Positions 29,591 through 40,959 of a stretch of 64,000 nt of DNA are shown piece by piece (positions within the stretch are counted from its first letter, which is position 1; each line of letters starts with the position of its first letter). A program made the translations under genes and the position numbers. The stretch is from Pyruvatibacter mobilis (lineage in GTDB: Bacteria > Pseudomonadota > Alphaproteobacteria > CGMCC-115125). The notes under the pieces were generated by a model that saw nothing but the letters and a program-made list of their open reading frames with translations, was not told where the DNA came from and did no database searches. The stretch covers positions 1,529,501-1,593,500 of the forward strand of contig NZ_CP051630.1 of NCBI RefSeq assembly GCF_012848855.1. Reading direction: 5' to 3'.

Positions 29591-31045
29591 GTGGTCGGCG
29601 CGGACGCCTCACGGCATTTAACAGGGCAAGATGGCGGCGGGGCGGATGCCTCGGCGGCGGAGATCCCGGTTGCGCTGACGGATGATGCCACCCTTGTGGC
29701 CACCGATGATGATCTCAACGAGATCACCCGCCATGCCCTGAAACCGCTGTCGCTTTTCGTGATTGGCGGCTACTCGGTTCTGGGCATCGCCCATTTCTTC
29801 CTGCTGCCCCCTGACATCCGCGCGATCATGACGGCACTGGCCGCTGCCAGCGTGGTCAGCGCGGCGCTGATCTATGTGCTGGTCAAGCGGGGTGTGGTGA
29901 CGCGCAATCACGCCAACTGGCTGATGCAATATTACGGCCTTGTGCTGCTGGCCAATTCGGCAACGCACATGGTGCTCAGCGGTGAAGACTATCAGGCCGT
30001 GAAAATCGGCCTGATCATCGCCTGCCTGGGTCTGTTTCATCTGTGCACCAAGCATTTCTGGGCGTCCTATGCTGTCGTTCTGGGGACGTGGTTTGCGGTG
30101 ATGGAGCCGATGCTGCCCACCCCGCTGGCGCTGCATTACGACTTCTACCTCTTCAACTCGACCATCGTTGCCACCATCGCATTCCTCGTGCGCCGGCGCG
30201 CGCACTCGGCCGCCATCCGGTCACAGAAGCAGGCGGTGGCCCGGGAACAGGCCACCAAGCAGGCCATGAAGCGGGCGCGCATTGCGGAGATCGTCGCGGA
30301 TCACGAACGGGCGAAGCAGGAATTCATTTCCAATATGAGCCATGAGCTGCGCACGCCGCTCAACGCCATCATCGGCTTTTCGGAAATCCTGGATCAGGAA
30401 ATGTTCGGGCCGCTCGGCAGCGATCAGAACAAGGACTATGTGAAGGAAATTCACGGTTCGGGCCAGAAGCTGCTCACCCATCTCAACGACCTTCTGGAGC
30501 TTTCGTCCATTTCCCTCGTGGATGACATCAACGACGAGAGCACCTTCCACCTCGACGCGACCATCCAGAGAGCCGTGGAGATTGCCCGCGCTCGCCAGCA
30601 CCGGCCTTGCGTTACGGTGCATGTTGAGGATCCCGGCCACCCGGTCATTCTCTATACGGAAGAACGGCTGCTGAAGAACGCGCTCATCCACCTCTTTGCC
30701 AATGCCATCAAGTTCAACAAGGCAGACGGGCGGGTGGATGTATCCACCGGCATCACCATGGCAAACGAGCCCTATGTGTCGGTCGCCGATACCGGCCGCG
30801 GCATGACGCAGGAGCAGCAACGGCTGGCCCTGCAGCCGTTCTGGCAACATGAGGGCGCTCTGTCGCGGGACTATGAAGGCATCGGGCTGGGGCTCTCGAT
30901 CACCAGTGCCATGGCGGACCGGCTGAACGCACGGCTTGAATTCAGGAGCGAGCCCGGCTGCGGCACCACGGTGACCATCTATCTGCCGCCCCAATCCCTG
31001 GCCGGCAGGGACGCACAGGCAGATGACAGCCGGGCCATTGCCTAA
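29591..31045 (+). CDS. Orphan membrane histidine kinase, PleC/DivJ/PdhS-like core
   Basis: 484 aa beginning at GTG 29591 after a G-rich ribosome-binding site. About six hydrophobic helices fill residues 50-205, then a coiled linker leads to HisKA (QEFISNMSHELRTPLNAIIG, then EMFGPLGSDQNKDYVKEIH) and a HATPase domain with N-box NALIHLFANAIKFN, G1 DTGRGM and G2 GIGLGLSI. The GPLG...Y..EIH.SG..LL signature is that of the kinases that act on DivK/PleD in alphaproteobacteria. No response regulator gene is adjacent. Ligand and partner unknown. Confidence 0.9.
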   Translation: MVGADASRHLTGQDGGGADASAAEIPVALTDDATLVATDDDLNEITRHALKPLSLFVIGGYSVLGIAHFFLLPPDIRAIMTALAAASVVSAALIYVLVKRGVVTRNHANWLMQYYGLVLLANSATHMVLSGEDYQAVKIGLIIACLGLFHLCTKHFWASYAVVLGTWFAVMEPMLPTPLALHYDFYLFNSTIVATIAFLVRRRAHSAAIRSQKQAVAREQATKQAMKRARIAEIVADHERAKQEFISNMSHELRTPLNAIIGFSEILDQEMFGPLGSDQNKDYVKEIHGSGQKLLTHLNDLLELSSISLVDDINDESTFHLDATIQRAVEIARARQHRPCVTVHVEDPGHPVILYTEERLLKNALIHLFANAIKFNKADGRVDVSTGITMANEPYVSVADTGRGMTQEQQRLALQPFWQHEGALSRDYEGIGLGLSITSAMADRLNARLEFRSEPGCGTTVTIYLPPQSLAGRDAQADDSRAIA

Positions 31046-31103
31046 TCCCCCGATCAAATCTCACTGCTGACCCGCCGGGTGAGTCAAAAATGACCCCGCC
31101 AAG

Positions 31104-32078
31104 TCAGTCGGCCGCGCTAATCTGGTGCCGGGCCAGGGCACGGCGCTGGCGGCGGGCGCGCAGCTTCTCGCCCATGGTGAGCCCGCTATAGGTGCGCTTG
31201 GGGACGGGGCCCGGCCCGAGGGAATAGGTCCGCCGCCGTAACTCCTCTGAAAATTCTACGCGGTCCTTGAGGTGGGCCAGGTCGTCATAGGCGATGGGCT
31301 CGCCGATGCGGATGCGCACGCGGGTGCCGATGCGCTCACGCACCTCGCGGAACAGCAGCGACAGGCGCAGGGTGCGGCTGAAATGGCTGGCGACCTGGAA
31401 CAGGCGGCCGTTCTGCCCGTCGAAGAACATGGGCACCACGGTGGCCTTCGAGCGCTGGATGAGCTGGGCGGTGAATGGCTGCCAGATAGGGTCCACCGCG
31501 CGGCCGAAGGGGCGCGGGGCGGTTGATACCGTGCCGCCGGGAAAGACGATGATGGTGCCGCCGCTGTTGAGAAGGTCGCGCGCTTCCTTCCGTGTGCGGA
31601 TATTGGTGGCCATGGCCTCGGGCGTCGGGTCAAAGTCAACGGGCAGCAGATAGTCTTCCAGCTCCGGCGCCTGGGTCAGCACCGCGTTGGTCAGCACCTT
31701 GAAGTTGGGCCGCACCATCGATGTGAGATGGCCGATGACCAGCCCGTCGATGACACCGAAGGGATGATTGGCCACCACTACCAGCGGCCCGTCCTTGGGA
31801 ATGGCATCTAGGCGCGCCATGTCGAACTCAAGCTGCAGGCGCAGATAGCGGATGGCGGCGGCGAAGAAGGTCTCGCCCGCGACAGGGTTTTCGCGGTTGT
31901 CGAAATACATGCGCTTGAGACGCGGCTGGCCGGTGAGCAGCTCGATGGCGCGGATGACCACCCGCTTGAGGCGCGGATCGTCCGGCGAGGCATAAGAGAA
32001 ATCGACGGCGGTCTGAGCAGTCGGCCCGGCACTCACAGCAGGCGCAGTCTTGCGGTCGAGTTGCGGGTCCATGTTCAT
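31104..32078 (-). CDS. Lysophospholipid acyltransferase-family (hemolysin-like) protein
   Basis: 324 aa. VVVANHPFGVIDGLVIGHL is an H-x5-D variant of the NHx4D acyltransferase motif, and IIVFPGGTVST is the second conserved block, as in the putative hemolysin/ornithine-lipid-type acyltransferases. A basic C-terminal tail (KLRARRQRRALARHQ) may contact membrane. Start is ATG 32078 or 32072. It probably acylates a lysolipid at the inner membrane; substrate unproven. Confidence 0.82.
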   Translation of the reverse strand: MNMDPQLDRKTAPAVSAGPTAQTAVDFSYASPDDPRLKRVVIRAIELLTGQPRLKRMYFDNRENPVAGETFFAAAIRYLRLQLEFDMARLDAIPKDGPLVVVANHPFGVIDGLVIGHLTSMVRPNFKVLTNAVLTQAPELEDYLLPVDFDPTPEAMATNIRTRKEARDLLNSGGTIIVFPGGTVSTAPRPFGRAVDPIWQPFTAQLIQRSKATVVPMFFDGQNGRLFQVASHFSRTLRLSLLFREVRERIGTRVRIRIGEPIAYDDLAHLKDRVEFSEELRRRTYSLGPGPVPKRTYSGLTMGEKLRARRQRRALARHQISAAD

Positions 32079-32212
32079 GAAACCAGCGGTCCTTTGCCCG
32101 GTCTCTCCTGGCGGCGCGTGCGGGGGCTGCCGCCGCGGCGCAGTGAGGGCAGGATCATGGATTTACCCGGTGCGGGCAACAGGGATTTCGCAGGCAGCGG
32201 ACGGGTGTTGCG

Positions 32213-33049
32213 TCAGGCGGCCTTGGCCAGCGAATCAAATGCCTGAAGCCGCTCCAGCAGGGCCGGCATGTCCTTCAGATGCACCATGTTGGGGCCGTCT
32301 GAGGGCGCGCTGTCCGGGTCCTGGTGCGTTTCCATGAAGACACCGGCGACGCCCACCGACACAGCGGCGCGGGCCAGCACGGGCACGAATTCGCGCTGGC
32401 CGCCGGAGGTCGCCCCCTGCCCGCCGGGCTGCTGAACCGAATGAGTCGCATCAAAGATGACCGGGGCGCCGGTCTTGGCCAGTTCCGGCAGGGCGCGCAT
32501 GTCGGACACCAGCGTGTTGTAGCCGAAGCTGGCGCCGCGCTCGGTGACCATCACGTTGGGGTTGCCGGCGCCGCGCACCTTTTCCACCACGTTCTTCATG
32601 TCCCAGGGGGCGAGGAACTGCCCCTTCTTGACGTTCACCACCGCGCCGGTTTCAGCGGCGGCGATGAGGAGGTCCGTCTGGCGGCACAGGAAGGCCGGGA
32701 TCTGCAGCACGTCCACCACTTCGGCCACCGGGGCGCATTGCTCGGCGGTGTGCACATCGGTGAGCACGGGAATGCCGAGGCTCTCCTTCACGTCCGCGAA
32801 GATCGGCAGGGCCAGCTCCAGGCCGATGCCGCGGGCGCTGTTGGCCGAGGTGCGGTTGGCCTTGTCGAAGGATGATTTGTAGACGAGGCCGATCCCCAGC
32901 TTCGACGTGATCTCCTTCAGGGCCGAGGCCATTTCCAGCGCGTGTTCGCGGCTTTCCATGGCGCAGGGCCCGGCGATGATCGACAGGGGCTTGTCGTTGC
33001 CGAACGCCACATTGCCGATGGTGACGGTCGTCATAGGCGTGGCACTCAT
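32213..33049 (-). CDS. kdsA: 3-deoxy-8-phosphooctulonate (KDO-8-P) synthase
   Basis: 278 aa enzyme condensing arabinose 5-phosphate and PEP for the LPS inner core. Family motifs include [39 protein letters not shown] and the [11 protein letters not shown] block. It follows pyrG by 55 bp in the tpiA-secG-pyrG-kdsA gene order typical of alphaproteobacteria, and its product feeds the same envelope pathway as the lpx genes at 53-58 kb. Confidence 0.97.
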   Translation of the reverse strand: MSATPMTTVTIGNVAFGNDKPLSIIAGPCAMESREHALEMASALKEITSKLGIGLVYKSSFDKANRTSANSARGIGLELALPIFADVKESLGIPVLTDVHTAEQCAPVAEVVDVLQIPAFLCRQTDLLIAAAETGAVVNVKKGQFLAPWDMKNVVEKVRGAGNPNVMVTERGASFGYNTLVSDMRALPELAKTGAPVIFDATHSVQQPGGQGATSGGQREFVPVLARAAVSVGVAGVFMETHQDPDSAPSDGPNMVHLKDMPALLERLQAFDSLAKAA

Positions 33050-33104
33050 CTTTTCACTCCGAAGGCGGAGACCTCGCTCCGCGATTGGCAGACCCGTAAC
33101 AGCG

Positions 33105-34739
<1,635 letters not shown>

Positions 34740-34855
34740 TTAACTTATCCCGAGTCGCAGGGGCCTTGAAGGCCCCAATGGTGAATGGGGGGTGTTTGGG
34801 GTGAGGTTTGTTGCCGCTGGTGAACCAGACGTTGCAACAAGGTGGAGAAACGGCC

Positions 34856-35245
34856 CTATTCGGGACGCGGAACGGTCGGTTCATCCACCGGGGCGGGTTC
34901 CTCGCCCGCGGGACCGACAGCGGGCGGGGCCACGTCGGCCTCGCCCGGCAGGGCCGTGTCGCTCACCGGCGCCACCGGGGTGATCCGGTCAACGATAGAG
35001 CCCGCGCTGCGGTCGCTGGTGTGCAGCACCGTCAAAGCGATGGACGACAGGAAGAACACGGTTGCCAGGATGGCCGTGGCCCGCGTCAGCAGGTTGGCCG
35101 CCGTCCGGCTGGAGAACATGCCGCCACCGGCGCCGCCGCCGCCCCCGCCAATGCCCAGCGCGCCGCCTTCGGACCGCTGCAGCAGCACAACGCCCACAAG
35201 GGCGATGGCAACAAGGGTGTGGATGACGAGCAGGATGTTTTCCAT
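34856..35245 (-). CDS. secG: SecG preprotein translocase subunit
   Basis: 129 aa. Two membrane helices (residues 2-22 and 52-73) flank the glycine-rich cytoplasmic loop LLQRSEGGALGIGGGGG and SSRTAANLLTRATA, as in SecG. A C-terminal Pro/Glu/Ala-rich tail of about 45 aa is common in alphaproteobacteria. The ATG 35245 (MENILLVIH) is chosen; the open frame upstream runs into tpiA antisense. Lies between tpiA and pyrG. Confidence 0.92.
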   Translation of the reverse strand: MENILLVIHTLVAIALVGVVLLQRSEGGALGIGGGGGGAGGGMFSSRTAANLLTRATAILATVFFLSSIALTVLHTSDRSAGSIVDRITPVAPVSDTALPGEADVAPPAVGPAGEEPAPVDEPTVPRPE

Positions 35246-35435
35246 GACGGGGAACGTTCTCACTAGATGCCGGTGAAGCCCGCCCGGGTCCCGGACGGGC
35301 CGAAGCGGTGTTGGCGCGTTGTACGCCATGGGGGCGGACATTGCCAATACCCCGCCCGCGCCGCCGGGGCGGCACAGGCAGTCAGCAGGGTTGCCCCTGG
35401 CGCATGGCCGAAACGGGCCGGATTTGGGGCCAGTC

Positions 35436-36194
35436 CTACCGGTAGGCGTCGATAATGCCGTCGAAATCGGCTGCCTTGAGGCTGGCACCGCCCACCAGGG
35501 CGCCGTCCACATTGGCCACGGCCATCAGCTCGCCCGCATTGGCCGGCTTGACCGAGCCGCCATAGAGAATGCGCAGGCCATTGCCGATATCCTCGCCGAA
35601 GCGCTCCACCAGCACCTCGCGGATGGTGCCGTGCACCGTGGCGACATCGGCTGCCGTCGGGGTGCGGCCGGTGCCAATGGCCCAGACCGGCTCATAGGCG
35701 ATGATCGTGTTGTCGGCGGTGGCCGCGTCCGGCACGGAGCCGGCCAGCTGGGTGGTCACCACGTTCAGGGTCTGGTCCCGGTCGCGCTCGGGCTCGGTCT
35801 CGCCGATGCAGACAATGGCGACAAGGCCCGCCTCATGGGCGGCTTCGGCCTTCAGGCGCACCAGATCGTCCGTTTCATGATGGTCCTGGCGGCGCTCGGA
35901 ATGGCCGACGATCACCGAGGTGGCGCCGATGTCGCGCAGCATGACGGCGGCGATATCGCCGGTATGCGCGCCCGGCTCCAGGTGCGAGCAGTCCTGCCCG
36001 CCGATCGCGATGGGGGTGCCGCTGGCGGCGGCCACGAAAGGCGCCAGCAGGGTGAAGGGCGGTGCGATCATCACGTCGCAGGCAGGCGCGGGCCTGTCGG
36101 CCAGGGCCTTGGCCAGGGCGTCGAGCTCGGCTGCGGCGGCGCTGAGGCCGTTCATCTTCCAGTTACCGGCAACAAGGGGGCGGCGGTCGGTCAT
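35436..36194 (-). CDS. tpiA: Triosephosphate isomerase
   Basis: 252 aa. Active-site residues are Asn/Lys in AGNWKMNG, His in VIVGHSERR and Glu in [11 protein letters not shown], with the phosphate loop [14 protein letters not shown]. It interconverts dihydroxyacetone phosphate and glyceraldehyde 3-phosphate. About 190 bp with no recognisable gene separates it from secG. Confidence 0.98.
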   Translation of the reverse strand: MTDRRPLVAGNWKMNGLSAAAAELDALAKALADRPAPACDVMIAPPFTLLAPFVAAASGTPIAIGGQDCSHLEPGAHTGDIAAVMLRDIGATSVIVGHSERRQDHHETDDLVRLKAEAAHEAGLVAIVCIGETEPERDRDQTLNVVTTQLAGSVPDAATADNTIIAYEPVWAIGTGRTPTAADVATVHGTIREVLVERFGEDIGNGLRILYGGSVKPANAGELMAVANVDGALVGGASLKAADFDGIIDAYR

Positions 36195-36610
36195 TGGTCT
36201 GGCTTTCTCCCTTGTCGGGCTCTCTGTTATCCATCCGGGTCATCGGCCGGTCATGCGGCGGCACGGCCCGTCAGGCCGGCGCGCACCGGCACCTGCGGGG
36301 AGCGGATAGCAAACAGACCGCCCCTGCGCCAGATGTAATGCGCCGCACCCCACAGCGGCAGCGCCTGAGCGCACGACCGGCAATCCCTTGAAAAAGCGCC
36401 CGTTTCCCGCCTCATGCGGCTTGCTGCAGCCTGCCTGCCCCTCCTAATATGCGCCCCTTTCCCGAACGGCAGCCGGGCGTCCGCGTCCGCCTGCCTCATT
36501 CGGGCGCATATGAGGCGCGAATATGCTACATGCTTGCGCCGTGTCGTCTCCGGCCCGTCTTCCGGGCGGTCCGGTTCCATCCTCTGCACTGAAAGCGTTG
36601 ACCAGCCGCC
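36195..36610. other. 416-bp divergent intergenic region, tpiA/ppiD
   Basis: This holds the outward promoters of tpiA and ppiD. AT-richer patches with repeated GCGCATAT/AATATGC words (about 36450-36530) are the likeliest promoter zone for ppiD. I see no gene, tRNA, repeat element or clear operator. Confidence 0.6.
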
Positions 36611-38521
36611 ATGCTTGAACAACTCCGCAAGAATGCCTCGGGCTTCGTCGCCCAGATCTTCATCGGCCTTCTCGTTCTGAGCTTCGCGGTGTGGGGCATC
36701 AACGACATCTTCACCGGCACGGTGGACACGACGGTGGCAACCGTCGGCGACGAGGACATCTCCGGCGAGCTGTTCATGCTCGAATACCGCCGCGAGCTGC
36801 AGCAGCGCTCCCAGAGCTTCGGCCGCCAGCTCAGCACCGCCGAGGGCCAGGCCCTTGGCTTCGACCGCCGGGTGCTGGACCAGATGGTGGGCCGCACGGC
36901 GCTGGATGTGACCGCGCGCAATCTGGGCCTTGCCGCCGGCGAGGATCTGGTGATCGAGGACATCCGCAACGACCCGGCCTTCCAGGGTCCGACCGGCCAG
37001 TTCGACGCGCAGACCTTCCAGCAGACCCTGTTCGCCAACGGCATCAGCGAGGCCTTCCTGGTGGATGACCGGCGCCGCTACATTGCCCGGCAGCAGCTGG
37101 TGGAAGCGGTCTCCGAGAATGTGGACATGCCGGACGCCTATGCCGCTGCCCTGTTCAACGTGCTCAACGAACGCCGCAAGGCCAATTACGTGGTGCTGAC
37201 GCCGGAAATGGTGCCCGCTCCCGCCGACCCGGACGAGACCACGCTGCAGAACTTCTATGACGTGCGCGGCCAGGCCCTGTTCCGCGAGCCTGAATACCGC
37301 AGCTTCTCCTACCTGCTGCTGACCCCGGAAACGGTGGCTGAAAGCCTCGAGATTCCGGAGGACCAGCTGCGCGACGAATATGCGGTCCGCAAGGCCGAGT
37401 TCGACCAGGTGGAACGCCGGGTGCTGGAGCAGATCTCCTATCCGACCAGGGAAGAGGCAGAAGCAGCCCGCGCCGGCCTTGATGAAGGCAAGACCTTCGC
37501 CGCCCTGGCCGACGCCCAGGAGCTTGAACCCGGCGACTACCAGCTCGGCACCCTCACCCGGCGTGACATCTTCAGCGAAGACATCGCCGAGGCCGCCTTC
37601 TCGCTTGGCAATGGCGAGGTGAGCCAGCCGGTGGAAGGGCCGCTCGGCTGGGTGCTGATCCGCGCCGCGCAGGTGATCCCCGCCGTCGAGAGCAAATTCG
37701 AGGACGTGAAGGACCGCCTCCGCGACGACCTCGCGCTTGACCGCGCCTATGACGAATTGTTTGACCTGTCCAATCAGGTGGAAGATGCCCGCGCCGGCGG
37801 CCTGCCGCTGGCCCAGGCAGTTGCCGACCTCAACCTCGAGGCCACCCAGGTGCCGCCGGTGACCAATGCGGGCCTTGGCCGCGACGGCCGCCGCCCGGAT
37901 AATCTGCCCGTGTATGAAGACATCATCGCCGCGGCCTTTGAGGCTCAGCCGGGTGATGAAGCCCCGATGGGCGAACTGGCCGACGGCTCCTTCTTCTGGG
38001 TTGAAGTTGGCGAGGTCACCGAAGCGCGCACGCCGCCGCTTGAGGAAGTCCGGGCCCAGCTCATTGCAAGCTGGAAGGAAGAGGAGCGCGAGGCTGCCCT
38101 GCTGCGCCTTGCCGCTGATCTCGCGGCCCGCGTCAATGGCGGGGAGAGCCTGCGGTCCGTCGCTGACGAGTTCGGCCGCACGCCGCTTGAGACCCCTGCC
38201 CTGCAGCGCGGCATGAGCAACGAGACCTTCTCGCGCATCGCGGTCAACAACCTGTTCAGCATCGGCGAGGGCGAGGCCACCTACGGCCCGGTCGGCTTCG
38301 GCAACAGCGTGGTGCTGCTGCAGGTGGCGGACATCATCTCCGGCGAGGAAGGCCAGACCCAGGACGCCCTGGCCGGCTTCCGCCAGCAGATCAACCAGAC
38401 CGTGTCCGGCGATCTGATGTACCAGTATGTCAACGCCGTCCGGCAGGATCTGGATGCCCGGGTCAATCCGCAGGCCGTGGCCTATGTGATCGGCGGCGAC
38501 GAGGGGACCGGCGGCTACTAG
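36611..38521 (+). CDS. ppiD: PpiD-like periplasmic peptidyl-prolyl isomerase/chaperone
   Basis: 636 aa. One N-terminal membrane anchor (FIGLLVLSFAVWGINDIF) is followed by a SurA-N-like chaperone region and a parvulin domain at about residues 260-360 (EGKTFAALADAQELEPGDYQ through GNGEVSQPVEGPLGWVLIRA). PpiD sits near the Sec translocon and assists outer-membrane protein folding in characterised relatives. The arrangement ppiD-trpE downstream of divergent tpiA is conserved in alphaproteobacteria. Confidence 0.92.
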   Translation: MLEQLRKNASGFVAQIFIGLLVLSFAVWGINDIFTGTVDTTVATVGDEDISGELFMLEYRRELQQRSQSFGRQLSTAEGQALGFDRRVLDQMVGRTALDVTARNLGLAAGEDLVIEDIRNDPAFQGPTGQFDAQTFQQTLFANGISEAFLVDDRRRYIARQQLVEAVSENVDMPDAYAAALFNVLNERRKANYVVLTPEMVPAPADPDETTLQNFYDVRGQALFREPEYRSFSYLLLTPETVAESLEIPEDQLRDEYAVRKAEFDQVERRVLEQISYPTREEAEAARAGLDEGKTFAALADAQELEPGDYQLGTLTRRDIFSEDIAEAAFSLGNGEVSQPVEGPLGWVLIRAAQVIPAVESKFEDVKDRLRDDLALDRAYDELFDLSNQVEDARAGGLPLAQAVADLNLEATQVPPVTNAGLGRDGRRPDNLPVYEDIIAAAFEAQPGDEAPMGELADGSFFWVEVGEVTEARTPPLEEVRAQLIASWKEEEREAALLRLAADLAARVNGGESLRSVADEFGRTPLETPALQRGMSNETFSRIAVNNLFSIGEGEATYGPVGFGNSVVLLQVADIISGEEGQTQDALAGFRQQINQTVSGDLMYQYVNAVRQDLDARVNPQAVAYVIGGDEGTGGY

Positions 38522-38563
38522 GACACGCGGCAAGCGCCGTCCTCTGGTATCCCGGCTGAAGAC

Positions 38564-40081
38564 ATGAATGTAGAACCCGACTTTTCCGCCTTTTCGCGCG
38601 TCTATGAAGAGGGCACAGCGCAGGTCGTCTGGACCAAGCTGGTGGCCGATCTCGAGACGCCGGTCTCCGCCATGCTCAAGCTCATGGACGGGCGGCACAA
38701 CAGCTTCCTCCTTGAAAGCGTCGAGGACGGTGCGCGCCGCGGGCGTTATTCCATCATCGGCGTTGATCCGGACATCCTGTTCCGCGCCACCGGCAACAAG
38801 GCTGAGATCAACCGCAAGGCGCTGGTTGACCGCACGGCCTATACGCCGTGCACGGAGGGAACACTGGACGCGCTGCGGGGGCTCCTGGCTGAATCCCGCA
38901 TCGACCTGCCGGCCGAACTGCCGCCCATGTCGGCGGGCGTGTTCGGCTATCTGGGCTACGACATGGTCCGCCTGATGGAAGACCTGCCGGACCAGAACCC
39001 GGACGTTCTCGGCCTGCCGGACTGCCTGATGGCGCGGCCCACCGTCATCGCCGTGTTTGACAGCGTGCGCGACGAGATCGTGCTGGTGACGCCGGTTCGT
39101 CCGCAGGCGGATGTATCTGCCAAGGCCGCCATGGTGCGGGCCGAGGAACGGCTGTCGGCCATTGTCGATGCCCTCGACAAGCCCCTGCCCCACACGGCGG
39201 ATGCGGACATGGATACAGCGTCCCTGCCGGAGCCCGCCTCCAACACGGGCGTCGATGAGTATTACCGCATTGTCGAAAAGGCGAAGGACTACATCGCTGC
39301 GGGCGACATCTTCCAGGTGGTGCCCAGCCAGCGGTTTTCCGTGCCCTTCGACCTGCCGCCTTTCGCGCTCTACCGCGCCCTGCGCCGCACCAACCCCTCG
39401 CCCTATCTCTATTACCTCGACTTCGAGGATTTCGCGGTCGCGGGTTCCTCGCCGGAGATCATGGTGAAGGTCGAAGGCGACGAGGTGACGATCCGCCCCA
39501 TCGCCGGCACCCGCCCGCGCGGCAAGACCCCCGAAGAGGATCTGGCGCTTGAGCAGGAGCTTTTGGCCGACCCCAAGGAGCGGGCCGAGCATCTGATGCT
39601 GCTTGATCTCGGCCGCAACGATGTGGGCCGCGTCGCAAAGATCGGCACGGTGGAAGTTACCGCCAGCTACACCATCGAGCGCTACAGCCAGGTGATGCAT
39701 ATCGTTTCCAACGTGATCGGCCAGCTCGACCCCAGCTATGACGCGATCTCCGCCCTGGTGGCGGGTTTCCCGGCGGGCACCGTCTCCGGGGCGCCGAAGG
39801 TGCGGGCGATGGAAATCATCGACGAGCTGGAGAAGGAAAAGCGCGGGCTCTATGCAGGCTGCGTCGGCTATTTCTCCGCCGGCGGCGACATGGACACCTG
39901 CATCGTCCTGCGCACCGGCATCGTCAAGGACGGCACGCTCTACGTCCAGGCCGGCGGCGGCGTCGTCGCCGATAGCGACCCGGAAGCCGAACGCATGGAA
40001 ACCGTCAACAAAGCCAAAGCCCTCTTCCGCGCCGCCGAAGAAGCCCTCCGCTACGCCAGCAGCGCCCGCCGCGGGCAGTAG
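38564..40081 (+). CDS. trpE: Anthranilate synthase component I
   Basis: 505 aa chorismate-utilising enzyme, first step of tryptophan synthesis. The N-terminal NSFLLESVEDGARRGRYS carries the LLES tryptophan-feedback motif. The catalytic region includes GDIFQVVPSQRFS, PIAGTRPRGKTPEED, LLDLGRNDVGRV and SGAPKVRAMEIIDELE. Its partner TrpG is not adjacent but 2.7 kb away, beyond a repeat cluster and an opposite-strand gene. Confidence 0.97.
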   Translation: MNVEPDFSAFSRVYEEGTAQVVWTKLVADLETPVSAMLKLMDGRHNSFLLESVEDGARRGRYSIIGVDPDILFRATGNKAEINRKALVDRTAYTPCTEGTLDALRGLLAESRIDLPAELPPMSAGVFGYLGYDMVRLMEDLPDQNPDVLGLPDCLMARPTVIAVFDSVRDEIVLVTPVRPQADVSAKAAMVRAEERLSAIVDALDKPLPHTADADMDTASLPEPASNTGVDEYYRIVEKAKDYIAAGDIFQVVPSQRFSVPFDLPPFALYRALRRTNPSPYLYYLDFEDFAVAGSSPEIMVKVEGDEVTIRPIAGTRPRGKTPEEDLALEQELLADPKERAEHLMLLDLGRNDVGRVAKIGTVEVTASYTIERYSQVMHIVSNVIGQLDPSYDAISALVAGFPAGTVSGAPKVRAMEIIDELEKEKRGLYAGCVGYFSAGGDMDTCIVLRTGIVKDGTLYVQAGGGVVADSDPEAERMETVNKAKALFRAAEEALRYASSARRGQ

Positions 40082-40166
40082 GCTGCGGGGCGGGAAGGCC
40101 AAGACGTGCAGGGGAAGTGAGCACGGAGCACCGCTACTCCAGGCCCTCTCCCGAACAACACCCCGC

Positions 40167-40232
40167 ATCCCTCCGGCTTGACCGGAGGGCCCACTCGCCT
40201 CCGCTGTTGAGCACAGGGCCGGCGGCTTTCGC
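40167..40232. repeat. Class A element, 5' half only
   Basis: Palindrome CCCTCCGG-N5-CCGGAGGG at 40169-40189, then CCCACTCGCCTCCGCTGTTGA and GCACAGGGCCGGCGGC. The 3' half is missing; a class C fragment follows. Confidence 0.8.
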
Positions 40233-40243
40233 CCCAACATCCC

Positions 40244-40262
40244 CTCCCCCCAAAGGGAGAGG
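40244..40262. repeat. Class C fragment
   Basis: CTCCCCCCAAAGGGAGAGG, one hairpin of the class C element, directly after a truncated class A element. Confidence 0.6.
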
Positions 40263-40295
40263 TAACTTTGTTCATTCCTTTTCTCTTCTCCGACA

Positions 40296-40429
40296 CACCG
40301 GACTTGATCCGGGGTCCACTCGCATTGGCAGTTGAGCACAGGGTGCGCGGCTTCCGCCGTGCCGTGTCCGCTATTGCTGCGGCAAGCAGCGCTGAGAGTA
40401 GACCCTCCGGTCAAGCCGGAGGGATACGG
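40296..40429. repeat. Composite class A element, full copy 2
   Basis: The left palindrome is CCGGACTTGATCCGG rather than the class A version, followed by GGTCCACTCGC-ATTGGCAGTTG, GCACAGGG, GCTGCGGCAAGC, GAGAGTAG and the right palindrome (40403-40423) ending GATACGG. Confidence 0.85.
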
Positions 40430-40624
40430 AGAGGGAAGTGAGGTGGATGGCACGCACCCACACCAAACCCTCCGCACACGGCATTGCCGTCACGGGCATC
40501 GGGGAGAGCAGGACGCGCCCGGCGCTCACGCGGCGCCGGTAGGAGCAATAAACAAATTTGGGTCGCAAGCCTCAGGCGCGTCCCGCACGGATGGCTGCCA
40601 GCGGTGGCCGGACCGGGGCGGGGC

Positions 40625-40775
40625 AGGCGTTACCCTGCGTGTCCAACCCCGCGAACCCTGCTTCCACCCTCCACACTTTGGAACGGGCCTGGACGCGGTG
40701 GGGCCAGCTTTTTCAGGGCGTGACCGGGTTCGGGACACCACCACCCATCTAATGCGCACCCGTTACTTGCGCATC
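40625..40775 (+). ncRNA. Candidate structured RNA (6S-like rod?), strand uncertain
   Basis: Nested complementary arms: GCGTTA 40627-40632 with TAATGC 40750-40755 (one G-U), GTGTCC 40639-40644 with GGACAC 40733-40738, CGAACCC 40652-40658 with GGGTTCG 40726-40732, and inside CCACC/GGTGG plus TCCA/TGGA. A further hairpin ATGCGCA-N9-TGCGCAT follows at 40752-40774. It sits in unique, non-coding sequence between repeat blocks. The rod with an open central region recalls 6S RNA, but I see no decisive family motif, and the fold is possible on either strand. Confidence 0.35.
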
Positions 40776-40959
40776 GCGACCCGGCGCGCGTACCCCACGT
40801 TCCCAAGGGGCCGCCTCTCGCCCAGCCTTCCGGGCATCCGCCCTCCCGCCCAGGTCCGGTCGGCCCGGCTGCCCGTGTGGCGGGAGGTCATGCAGAGAGT
40901 ATGCGGCAGGAGGCAGGGGCCGAGGAAAACTTGCTGCGGCCGTCCCAAGAAACCGCTTG

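Noticed and set aside
36251-40477. A 1408-codon open frame on the minus strand antisense to ppiD and trpE
   Set aside because: It is the codon-bias shadow of two clear plus-strand genes in GC-rich DNA; composition (His/Gly/Arg-rich, no domains) is non-coding and it overlaps tpiA-side and intergenic sequence.
40430-40959. RNase P RNA, SRP RNA or tmRNA in the unique core
   Set aside because: I looked for the RNase P GAGGAAAGTCC block, the SRP GGAAGGAAGCAGCC type loop and a tmRNA tag; none is present on either strand.
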